A program made the position numbers and the translations under genes. This document shows, in pieces, positions 1 through 7,323 of a stretch of 40,374 nucleotides of DNA (position 1 is its first letter; each line of letters begins with the position of its first letter). Source of the stretch: JALWSI01 sp964569095 [NCBI: uncultured Aquificales bacterium] (GTDB lineage Bacteria > Thermosulfidibacterota > Thermosulfidibacteria > Thermosulfidibacterales). A model generated the notes under the pieces. It saw only the letters and a list, made by a program, of their open reading frames with translations, made no database searches and was not told the DNA's origin. The stretch is taken from NCBI GenBank assembly GCA_964569095.1, contig CAZMTB010000135.1, forward strand, positions 1 to 40,374, given 5' to 3'.

Positions 1-537
1 GTGAAGCTGCTCTACGATCCAGCTAACGCTCCAACCTACACCCACGGGTACAAGAGCGGTACCAAGTACGTGAGCGTGAACCGCCGAGTTGACACCGACT
101 ACAACTTCAACCTTCCCGCCGTTGCCCCCTGCAACACCGACTACTGGAACGTGAAGTTCAGGTGGCAGAGCTGGGACATCGCCGAGAACCTGCCCCCTGG
201 TCAGGTGTCGCCTGGCACCCTGGTGAGTTTCAATCAAGAGGCGGAGTTGCTGGAGGTTGGTCCCGGGGCCGACAAGCTGAACACGGGAAGCTTCGTGAAC
301 GGCTGGTTCAAGCTGGGCGGTTTCGTGCTCGACATAGACAGTGCCAGGGCAGACGGTGTTGGGGCGGTTAATGCTAACCTCGTTAGCATAGGGACTCTCT
401 ACGACAACGGTCTCAACTCTACCTACCGCTACATACCCGCCATTGGCTACGTCTATGTTGACGTGGTTGGCTACGGCCAGTGGAAGTGGGACCTCACCAT
501 TCTCGACAGCCCTCAGGGTCCCTCGGCGCAGCCGTAA
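1..537 (+). CDS. Secreted protein of unknown function, C-terminal part (5' end outside window)
   Basis: The reading frame is open from base 1 and stops with TAA at 535-537. The GTG at base 1 is very probably an internal valine codon, because the next gene continues well upstream at the equivalent position. The 178 residues align throughout with the C-terminal third of that gene (616-2457). Shared blocks include DYNFNLPAVAPC, YWNVKF, EVGPGAD or its near match, and a closing PAIG-x-G-D/Q-Y/W pattern; roughly half the residues are the same. The tail is rich in Pro, Gly and Ser, and no membrane anchor, sorting motif or beta-barrel signature is visible. The two genes are tandem paralogues, so this one is presumably exported as well. 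I do not recognise a function. Confidence 0.75.
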   Translation: MKLLYDPANAPTYTHGYKSGTKYVSVNRRVDTDYNFNLPAVAPCNTDYWNVKFRWQSWDIAENLPPGQVSPGTLVSFNQEAELLEVGPGADKLNTGSFVNGWFKLGGFVLDIDSARADGVGAVNANLVSIGTLYDNGLNSTYRYIPAIGYVYVDVVGYGQWKWDLTILDSPQGPSAQP

Positions 538-554
538 CCTGGAGCTTTGGATGT

Positions 555-575
555 GCGGGGGCCCCGTGCCCCCGC
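555..575 (+). promoter_or_regulatory. GC-rich hairpin between the tandem paralogues
   Basis: GCGGGGGC (555-562) and GCCCCCGC (568-575) form a perfect 8-bp stem with a 5-base loop. No T-run follows, so it is not a standard intrinsic terminator. It lies in the 78-base gap between the two secreted-protein genes and could act as an mRNA-stabilising, processing or partial-termination structure that sets their relative expression. The role is inference. Confidence 0.4.
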
Positions 576-615
576 TTGGGATAGAAGAAAAAACCTTTGC
601 GAAGGAGGAAAGAGT

Positions 616-2457
616 ATGAGTAGATGGTTTAAGAGGTTGGCCGTGCCGGCCTTGGCATTGCTGATGATCGGAGTGTTCATCGGCTCTGCCCAGGCGGTGA
701 GGTCCATTGAGCCCACGGGAGAGACCCCGGGAGACGTGGTGATCTATCCCTACTACGATGTTAGCGTGGCCACCAACTTCAACTACTTCTACCTGGTGAA
801 CACGGTTAACTACTACGTGCAGGCCCATGTGAGGTTCAGAACCGCTGAGTGCTCCATCGAGGTGCTGGACTTCGACGTGATTCTCACCCCCTACGACGTC
901 TTCACCTTCTGGGTTCTGCCGGAGGTGACCGACGCCGACGGGATCACGGGTCCTGGTTTCTTTAGTGCTGATTCCCACACCTTGGCGGTCAGCGGGCTGA
1001 TTCCCACCAAGTACTACGACAGCAACGGTTACGTCACCATAGCCTTCAACACTCGCAGGCTTCTTGACCTTCACATTGCCGCAGACGACGCTGCCAACAT
1101 GCTGCCCAAGGGCTACGTTGAGGTTATTGTTGAGGGACTGATAGAGCCTGCTTTTTGGGCAAACTGCGGTCCCTTCAAGAGCCTGCTTGTAGCGGCAAAC
1201 ACCGATTACAAGGACAGCTGCACCTGGGATGCGAACAATCCCAATGGTAAATTCTCTACGGTGGATGCTATCTTTGGAAATCACAAGGTTGACCACGTTG
1301 GTAAGACTACCCAGGGACAGGATGCCTTGGTGGACAACGGTGAGCTGCTTTACGGCACCGAGTACTTCATAGACTTTGCCGGCTTGAGCGGATGGGGTGT
1401 CAACGCGGCAACCATCACCCAGTTTAGGACCTCGGATAATGACAGCGATTACGATCGTCACATCGACGACGGCTACACCGCTCCCGGCACGAAAGTGAAG
1501 AGCGGGTACAACGGGCTTATCCTTCACCCCGACTACGTGGGTAGCGACATGAAGAATGCCAACCCCTTCTTCCGTCCCGACTGGGCAACCACCTTTGGCC
1601 CCACCATGGCCTTTGGCGACGACATGGACGCCGAGGCTGCGGGGACTCCCTTGGTGTTCGGTAGCATCGACGACATCGAGGAGTTGTGGAACAACAACGT
1701 GATGACCACCTTCACCCGCTACACCGCGCCGTACTTCAGCACCAACGACTCCAATACCCTCATCACCTATCTCATGCTCAACTTCTTCACCAAGCACTAC
1801 CACTACTTCACCAAGCTGCTATTCGATCCCGCAAGGGCCGACGCCTATTACACCCACGGTACCTCTTACAGCGGTAAGCTGGACAGGCTGGTTGACAAGG
1901 ACTACAACTTCAACCTTCCCGCGGTAGCCCCATGTGGTGGTAGCTACTGGAATGTGAAGTTCAAGTGGACCTGCAGGGACACCGACGAGCACACGGTGCC
2001 GGGCACCGCCTCTCCAGGCAAGCTGCTCTCCATCACCCACGAGGCCATGTTTGAGGCCGTGGGTCCAGGGGCAGATCTGCTAAACAGCGGTGAGTTCACC
2101 GAGGGCTACTACCTGGTGGGTGACTTTGTGCTGGACCACGACAACGCCCGCGAGGAGACCAAGGGTGGTGGAGCAACCTTCTTGCCCATCAACTGCGGCA
2201 ACACCACTACCTGTAACAGCACCGCTTGGGCCGCTCCTCTGAATGCCACTAACGGAACGGAGATCTATGATGTGGTAGGCAATGCGGCTGACACCAACAA
2301 CTTCGTACCCGCCATTGGCTTTGACCTCGTGAGGGTACCCGGGCTTGGTGATTACGAGTACGACCTCACCATCTACAAGTCTCCGTGGGCGATGATCCAG
2401 TTTGATCCTACCTCGAACCCCAACAACGGGCCCGTTGGTGGTCCTGCGGCACCGTAA
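616..2457 (+). CDS. Secreted protein of unknown function, full-length paralogue
   Basis: This 613-residue protein starts at the ATG at 616, behind GAAGGAGGAAAG. The upstream extension to 547 has no comparable ribosome site and would block the signal peptide. Residues 1-29 are a classic signal peptide: basic MSRWFKR, a hydrophobic stretch, and cleavage after S-A-Q-A. The mature protein is rich in Asn, Asp, Thr, Tyr and Phe and has seven cysteines, which suits an extracellular protein with disulfides. An early block (GDVVIYPYYDV, then VNTVNYYVQAHVRFR and VLDFDVILTPYDV) resembles, from memory, a family of uncharacterised bacterial secreted proteins. The C-terminal third matches the preceding gene. 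No catalytic motif or cell-wall anchor is visible. A surface-layer or extracellular structural role is possible but unproven. A strong terminator follows directly. Confidence 0.75.
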   Translation: MSRWFKRLAVPALALLMIGVFIGSAQAVRSIEPTGETPGDVVIYPYYDVSVATNFNYFYLVNTVNYYVQAHVRFRTAECSIEVLDFDVILTPYDVFTFWVLPEVTDADGITGPGFFSADSHTLAVSGLIPTKYYDSNGYVTIAFNTRRLLDLHIAADDAANMLPKGYVEVIVEGLIEPAFWANCGPFKSLLVAANTDYKDSCTWDANNPNGKFSTVDAIFGNHKVDHVGKTTQGQDALVDNGELLYGTEYFIDFAGLSGWGVNAATITQFRTSDNDSDYDRHIDDGYTAPGTKVKSGYNGLILHPDYVGSDMKNANPFFRPDWATTFGPTMAFGDDMDAEAAGTPLVFGSIDDIEELWNNNVMTTFTRYTAPYFSTNDSNTLITYLMLNFFTKHYHYFTKLLFDPARADAYYTHGTSYSGKLDRLVDKDYNFNLPAVAPCGGSYWNVKFKWTCRDTDEHTVPGTASPGKLLSITHEAMFEAVGPGADLLNSGEFTEGYYLVGDFVLDHDNAREETKGGGATFLPINCGNTTTCNSTAWAAPLNATNGTEIYDVVGNAADTNNFVPAIGFDLVRVPGLGDYEYDLTIYKSPWAMIQFDPTSNPNNGPVGGPAAP

Positions 2458-2473
2458 CCTGCTGTTTGAACCG

Positions 2474-2507
2474 AAAAAAGGCGGGGAGTCTCTCCCCGCC
2501 TTTTTTT
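2474..2507. terminator. Intrinsic terminator, apparently bidirectional
   Basis: GGCGGGGAG (2480-2488) pairs with CTCCCCGCC (2492-2500) around a 3-base loop. Six A residues precede it and seven T residues follow it, so both directions read as a stem plus a T-run. It can end the secreted-protein unit on the plus strand and the convergent liv/CoA-ligase operon on the minus strand. Confidence 0.9.
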
Positions 2508-2547
2508 CTGGGATTCTGGGATTAGATAGATAACAGAGGCTTTGAGT

Positions 2548-3843
2548 TTAGATCTTCCTCTTGTCTACAACCACCTTCTGCTTGCCCCCTTGTGGCTCTA
2601 TGGAGCCCGGTGGTAGGAGGTTAACTTCCATCTCCACCCCTATGGTGTCCTGTATCTTTCCCCCAAGCAGATCTTCCACCCTCTCCATCTCCTCGCGAGA
2701 GGCAAGGTGGGCCTCGACCTCTACCTTGCAGAGGTCTCTGCCCTTCTCCCGGTAGAGTTCGATGCGGTAGTTTGGGCCCACCTCGGGGTGGGAGAGCAGG
2801 ATCTCTTCCACTTGGTTGGGGAAGATGTTCACGCCGTGGAGAATGAACATGTCGTCAACGCGGCCCTTCACCCTTGCCATCCTCACCAGGGTTCTGCCGC
2901 AGGGGCAGGGCTCGTAGTTGAGGGCGGTGATGTCGCCGGTGCGGTAGCGAAGCAGGGGAATCGCCTCTTTGGTGAGGGTGGTTAGCACCAGCTCTCCCTC
3001 TTCTCCCTCGGGTAGCACCTCTCCCGTTTCGGGGTTCACCACCTCTGGGTAGAAGTGGTCTTCGTTTATGTGAAGCCCGCAGCAGCATGAGCACTCAAAA
3101 GAGACTCCAGGTCCTCCCATCTCTGCCAGGCCGTAGTTGTCCGTTGCCTTTATCAATAGCTTCTCCTCGATTTGCTGGCGGGTGGATTCTGACCAGGGTT
3201 CTGCCCCGAATAGTCCTATGCGCAGTGAGAGGGTGTGCGGGTCTATATCTGCCTCTTCCAGGTGGTGGGCTATTCGCAGGGCGTGGGACGGCAGGCTCAC
3301 CAGGGCCGTGGCCCTGAAGTTCTGCATGGTGCTTATCTGCCTGGTGAGGCTCATGGCCGACGCCGGAATTATGGTGGCGCCTATCTGCTCTGCCCCGTGG
3401 TGAAAGCCGAATCCCCCAGTGAAGAGGCCGTAGTTGAAGGAGATCTGCACCACGTCCTGCTCTCCCACCCCTGCAGCAACCATCAACCTCGCCATAAGGT
3501 CTCCCCAGTTCTTCAGGTCCCTCTTCGTGTAGCCGACCACTATGGGCCTTCCAGTGGTGCCACTGGAGGTGTGGATGCGGGCAATGGCCCTCATGGGCAC
3601 CGCAAAGAAGCTGTAGGGGAATCCTTGAAGCAGCATCTCTTTCGTGGTGAAGGGGAACAGGCTGAGGTCTTCCAGTTCGTTGAGATCCCCTGGGCCCACG
3701 TTGTGTTCCACCAAGCGCTCCTTGTAGAATGGGACCCTTCTGAAGAGGTACTGCAGCGATGCCTGCAGGCGTTCCAGCTGCAGCTGCCTCATCTCTTCCC
3801 TCTCCATGGTCTCGTACCGGGGACTCCACATGCTCTCGCCCAT
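2548..3843 (-). CDS. paaK: Phenylacetate-CoA ligase family (adenylate-forming)
   Basis: This family joins an aryl- or alkyl-acetate to CoA using ATP, through an acyl-adenylate. The 431-residue length fits PaaK-type ligases. The ATG at 3843 is chosen because AAGGAGGG lies just upstream; a longer frame to 3891 runs into the end of livF. Visible motifs are the phosphate-binding SSGTTGRP (93-100), YGLAEMGGPG (237-246), YRTGD (300-304), and a cysteine-rich block, C-S-C-C-C (251-255), before GLHINEDHF, where family members usually carry a Cys pair. The gene is last in the liv operon, 19 bases after livF. In anaerobes such ligases often act on acids made from aromatic amino acids, so imported aromatic or branched amino acids may be the source; the true substrate cannot be read from the sequence. 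Confidence 0.85.
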   Translation of the reverse strand: MGESMWSPRYETMEREEMRQLQLERLQASLQYLFRRVPFYKERLVEHNVGPGDLNELEDLSLFPFTTKEMLLQGFPYSFFAVPMRAIARIHTSSGTTGRPIVVGYTKRDLKNWGDLMARLMVAAGVGEQDVVQISFNYGLFTGGFGFHHGAEQIGATIIPASAMSLTRQISTMQNFRATALVSLPSHALRIAHHLEEADIDPHTLSLRIGLFGAEPWSESTRQQIEEKLLIKATDNYGLAEMGGPGVSFECSCCCGLHINEDHFYPEVVNPETGEVLPEGEEGELVLTTLTKEAIPLLRYRTGDITALNYEPCPCGRTLVRMARVKGRVDDMFILHGVNIFPNQVEEILLSHPEVGPNYRIELYREKGRDLCKVEVEAHLASREEMERVEDLLGGKIQDTIGVEMEVNLLPPGSIEPQGGKQKVVVDKRKI

Positions 3844-3862
3844 CTTTCCGCCCTCCTTCAAC

Positions 3863-4612
3863 TCAATCAAAGAATCCTCCCCCTCCTCCAAGGTAGGCCT
3901 CTATAACCGTGTTGTCCTGGAGGAGCTCTTCCCTCTCGCCCTGCATGATCACCACTCCCGACTCCAGGAGATAGGCCCTGTGTGAGAACTGGAGGGCCAG
4001 GGATGCGTTCTGCTCAACCAGTACCATGGTTAGCCTCTTCTCCCTTCTCAGGTCTTCCAGTACCTGGTAGATCTCGTCGACGATTATTGGGGCAAGACCC
4101 AGGCTTGGCTCGTCAAGCAGTAGCAGCCTGGGGCTTCCCATGAGCCCTCTGCCGAGGGCCAGCATCTGTTGCTCTCCTCCGGAGAGGGAGCCTGCCATCT
4201 GCCGCCTTCTTTCGGCCAGGCGAGGGAAGATGTGGTAGACCTCTTGTAGCCTTTCGCTTCTTTCAGAGCGGTTGAGCCTTGCCCCGTAGCTGCCCAGCAG
4301 CAGGTTCTCCTCCACGCTGAGGGAGGAGAATACCTGCCTTCCCTCTGGAACCTGGATCACCCCCATCTTCACCAGGGTGGTTGGAGAGATTCCCCTTGCC
4401 TCTCTACCAAACACCTCTATCTCCCCCTTCCAGGTGGCGAGTCCAGAGATTGCCATGAGGGCCGAGCTCTTGCCGGCCCCGTTGGGGCCAATGAGGGCGA
4501 TGGTCTCTCCCTGGTGAACGTGGAAGCTCATGCCTTTCACTCCCCTGATCTTGCCGTGGAAGACCTCGAGGTTCTTCACCTTGAGCACCACCTCACCCTG
4601 ATGCTTAGCCAC
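3863..4612 (-). CDS. livF: Branched-chain amino acid ABC transporter ATPase LivF
   Basis: This is one of the two cytoplasmic ATPases of a LivHMGF-type importer, 249 residues long. It carries Walker A GPNGAGKS (42-49), the ABC signature LSGGEQ (143-148) and Walker B LLLLDEP (163-169), followed by the SLGLAP typical of LivF. The start is GTG at 4612 behind GGGAG, overlapping the last 8 bases of livG, so translation is probably coupled. Its short C-terminal tail ends in a Gly-rich GGGGGFFD. Substrate range in this family covers Leu/Ile/Val, other amino acids, amides or urea; the binding protein that would define it is absent here. Confidence 0.92.
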   Translation of the reverse strand: MAKHQGEVVLKVKNLEVFHGKIRGVKGMSFHVHQGETIALIGPNGAGKSSALMAISGLATWKGEIEVFGREARGISPTTLVKMGVIQVPEGRQVFSSLSVEENLLLGSYGARLNRSERSERLQEVYHIFPRLAERRRQMAGSLSGGEQQMLALGRGLMGSPRLLLLDEPSLGLAPIIVDEIYQVLEDLRREKRLTMVLVEQNASLALQFSHRAYLLESGVVIMQGEREELLQDNTVIEAYLGGGGGFFD

Positions 4613-5381
4613 GATTCTCCCCCTTCTTTCCCAGGTAGGCCTCGATTACCGCTGTATTATGGCGAATCTCTTCGGGGTTTCCTTCTGCTATCTTCTCCCC
4701 GAAGTTGAGAACGGCGATCTTCTGGGCCAACTGCATCACCAATGCCATGTCGTGCTCCACCAGAAGTATGGTCAGGTTGCCGTCTTGAAGGGAAGAGATG
4801 AACCGGGTTAGCTCAAGGGTCTCCTTGGTGGAGAGGCCCGCCGCGGGCTCGTCCAGAAGCAGCAGGTGGGGCTCTGACGCCAGGGCCCTTATTATCTCTA
4901 CCTGTCGCTGTATTCCGAAGGGGATGTCCTCTATTTTATGGTCTGCCCACTCTTTAAGACCGATCTTCTCCAGCAGAGAGGTGGCCTTATTCCTCATCTT
5001 TCCCATCTCTCTCTGGCTCCTTCTAACCAGGAATCCCCCTGACAACAGCGAGGAGGGATGGTGCCTGAATGCCCCCATCATCACGTTCTCCAGCACCGTC
5101 ATGGATGGAAACACCTGGAGATTCTGGAAGGTTCTTGCCATTCCCATGCGGGCGATCTTGTGGGCGGGTTCCCTTGCAATCTCCCTGTCGTTGAAGAGGA
5201 TGCTCCCCTCTTCCGGGAGAAGCACCCCCGAGATCACGTTGAAGAGGGTGGTCTTTCCAGAACCGTTGGGACCTATCACCGCTGTGATGCTTCCCTTCTC
5301 CACCTCCAGGTCTACCCCGTTTACGGCCACCAGCCCGCCGAACCTCTTGGTGAGCTTGGAGATCCTCAGGATGGCAGGCAT
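4605..5381 (-). CDS. livG: Branched-chain amino acid ABC transporter ATPase LivG
   Basis: This 258-residue ABC ATPase pairs with LivF. Walker A GPNGSGKT is at 37-44, a RTFQNLQVFPSMTVLENV block typical of LivG at about 83-100, and Walker B LLLLDEP at 173-179. The signature loop reads PFGIQRQ (155-161) instead of LSGGQ; degenerate signatures are usual in LivG. The ATG at 5381 follows AAAGGAG. The open frame continues to 6341 with no homology, which is a shadow of livM. It overlaps the end of livM by 16 bases and the start of livF by 8. Confidence 0.92.
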   Translation of the reverse strand: MPAILRISKLTKRFGGLVAVNGVDLEVEKGSITAVIGPNGSGKTTLFNVISGVLLPEEGSILFNDREIAREPAHKIARMGMARTFQNLQVFPSMTVLENVMMGAFRHHPSSLLSGGFLVRRSQREMGKMRNKATSLLEKIGLKEWADHKIEDIPFGIQRQVEIIRALASEPHLLLLDEPAAGLSTKETLELTRFISSLQDGNLTILLVEHDMALVMQLAQKIAVLNFGEKIAEGNPEEIRHNTAVIEAYLGKKGENRG

Positions 5382-6313
5382 CGTTTCACTCCTTTGAAGA
5401 GGTACTCGAAGAGTCCCGCGAGACCCTTTGGGAAGAATATGAGCACTCCCAGCAGTATGACCCCGTAGATCACCACCTCGTAGTCCTCGAACACGTGAAG
5501 CACCTCTGGCAACAGGGAGAGAAATGTTCCACCCAACACGGCTCCCCACAGGGAGGTGAGCCCACCGAGAACTATCATCACCACCAGCTTCACCGAGTAG
5601 ATGAACCCAAAGGTCTCTGGGCTGATGAAGGTGATGTAGTGGGCGTAAAGGGCGCCTGCCAGGGCGGCAAGCACCGCGCTCATCACGAAGATTCGAACCT
5701 TGAGGGAGGCTACGTCCACCCCCAGCGTAGAGGCTGCCACCTCGCTTTCGTGCAGGGCCCGCAGTGCCATGCCACCTGGGGAGTGTATGATGTTTACGCA
5801 GAGGGCCAGGGTGAGGAGCACGGTGGTCCATACCACCAAGGCGTAGGCCTTGGGGGTGGTTGGCTCCCAAAATCCGAAGGAGAGCGGTTCTATGCCCGCC
5901 AGACCCGATGCCCCTCCTGTTATGGGCTTGAGCTGCAGGAAGAGGATGTAGAGGATTATGCCGAAGCCGAGGGTTCCCATTGCCAGGTAGTGTCCCTTCA
6001 GCCTTAGTGTTGGAACGCCTATTGCGTAGGCCAGGGCTGCGGTTATGCAGAGGGAGAGAATGAGAGAGGGGATCACTGGCAGGTGTATGTGGGCGGAGAG
6101 GGCTCCAGAGACGTAGGCACCCAGGCCGTAGAACCCGGCGTGTCCCAGGGATATTTGCCCCGCAAGCCCTGTGAGCATGGATAGCCCTATGGCGGCCAGA
6201 ACGTTCAGTCCTGTGAAGAGCAGAACCTCGCAGTAGTAGTCCTGGTTTATTGCCGTTAGGGTTCCCATCACAACCACGGCTATTAGGGCGAGAATGGCGT
6301 AGTCTCTTCGCAT
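5366..6313 (-). CDS. livM: Branched-chain amino acid ABC transporter permease LivM
   Basis: This 315-residue inner-membrane permease has about eight to ten hydrophobic segments. The family block GQISLGHAGFYGLGAY is at 52-67, and the conserved ALRALHESEVAASTLGVD loop, which contacts the ATPases, lies past the middle. The ATG at 6313 shares one base with the livH stop (TGATG) and sits 8 bases after GGGGAG; a GTG one codon upstream is an alternative start. With LivH it forms the membrane channel of the importer. Confidence 0.92.
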   Translation of the reverse strand: MRRDYAILALIAVVVMGTLTAINQDYYCEVLLFTGLNVLAAIGLSMLTGLAGQISLGHAGFYGLGAYVSGALSAHIHLPVIPSLILSLCITAALAYAIGVPTLRLKGHYLAMGTLGFGIILYILFLQLKPITGGASGLAGIEPLSFGFWEPTTPKAYALVVWTTVLLTLALCVNIIHSPGGMALRALHESEVAASTLGVDVASLKVRIFVMSAVLAALAGALYAHYITFISPETFGFIYSVKLVVMIVLGGLTSLWGAVLGGTFLSLLPEVLHVFEDYEVVIYGVILLGVLIFFPKGLAGLFEYLFKGVKRCLPS

Positions 6314-7188
6314 CACACCCTCTCCCCTTCGCCTTTGCCAAGTATACCCTCTGGTTTCCAGATGAGGATCACGATTAGCAGCAGAAAGGCGATGGCGTCT
6401 TTGTAGGTTGAGGATATGTACCCGGAGCTGAGCCCTTCTAAGAGTCCCAGCAGGATGCCACCCAATACGGCTCCCAGGTTGTTTCCTATGCCGCCTAGGA
6501 TTGCGGCACAGAACCCCTTGAGCCCGAGCATCGTTCCCATGCCGTACTCAACCAAGGTGATGGGCACGATGAATGCCCCCGCCAGGGCGGATATTGCCCC
6601 GCTGAGGAAGAAGGATAGCAGCACCATGAGCTCTACGGGGATGCCAACGAGCCTTGCCGCCACCTGGTTTATTGCGCAGGCCTGAATGGCTTTTCCCACG
6701 AGGGTGAGTTCGAAGAAGGCCCACAGGAGAACCATGATCAGCAGGGTGAGGATGCATACCAGAAGCACCTGCCGGTCCAGGGCCGCGCCCAGGAAGGGAA
6801 GGGGATCTCCACTCACGAAGGGAGAGACCTGGAGGGCGTTCTTTCCCCACACCACCATAGCTATCCCTTTCAGGGCAATGGATAGCCCTATTGTGCCTAT
6901 GATCATGGTTATCACGCCGTGTCTGGCCAATGGGCGTATGGTTGAAAACTCGGCCAGTATGCCCACCATTCCTCCACCAACGAAGACCAGCAGCAGGGAG
7001 GGCACCAGGGGAAGGTGGAACACCTGCTGGAGAGAGTAGAGGAACATGCCGCCCAGCATCACGAACTCTCCCTGTGCGAAGTTGATCACCCCCGTGGAGT
7101 TGTAGATGAGGTTGAACCCCAGTCCCACCAGCGAGTAGATGGCCCCCATGGTGATGCCAGCGAAGAGAAACTGGATCAACTCTCCCAT
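6313..7188 (-). CDS. livH: Branched-chain amino acid ABC transporter permease LivH
   Basis: This is the first gene of the liv/CoA-ligase unit: a 291-residue, very hydrophobic protein with the LivH hallmark NFAQGEF at 36-42 and the later LKGFCAAILGGIGN block. The ATG at 7188 is preceded by AGGAGG at a good distance. It partners LivM in the membrane. The 90 bases between this start and the citrate synthase terminator should hold the operon promoter, but I could not pick a convincing -35/-10 pair there. No livK-type binding protein gene lies upstream or downstream in the window. Confidence 0.92.
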   Translation of the reverse strand: MGELIQFLFAGITMGAIYSLVGLGFNLIYNSTGVINFAQGEFVMLGGMFLYSLQQVFHLPLVPSLLLVFVGGGMVGILAEFSTIRPLARHGVITMIIGTIGLSIALKGIAMVVWGKNALQVSPFVSGDPLPFLGAALDRQVLLVCILTLLIMVLLWAFFELTLVGKAIQACAINQVAARLVGIPVELMVLLSFFLSGAISALAGAFIVPITLVEYGMGTMLGLKGFCAAILGGIGNNLGAVLGGILLGLLEGLSSGYISSTYKDAIAFLLLIVILIWKPEGILGKGEGERV

Positions 7189-7278
7189 CTGGTCCTCCTG
7201 GTGGACATCATCTCTCCTTTCCCTTGTGGATAGGGGGGCTTAATACCCTATTTGAGAGGGATAGGCCAGATTTGCAAT

Positions 7279-7307
7279 AAAAAAGGCCCCGGTTCACCGG
7301 GGCCTTT
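7279..7307 (-). terminator. Intrinsic terminator of citrate synthase
   Basis: The stem is formed by GGCCCCGG (7285-7292) and CCGGGGCC (7297-7304) with a TTCA loop. Read on the minus strand it is followed by six T residues. It separates citrate synthase from the liv operon. Confidence 0.92.
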
Positions 7308-7323
7308 CTGATCGAGCCGTGGA

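Noticed and set aside
4605-6341. A single 578-residue minus-strand ORF covering livG and its upstream region
   Set aside because: Only the last 258 residues are LivG; the rest is the antisense-free shadow of livM in another frame, and a good ribosome site lies before the ATG at 5381.
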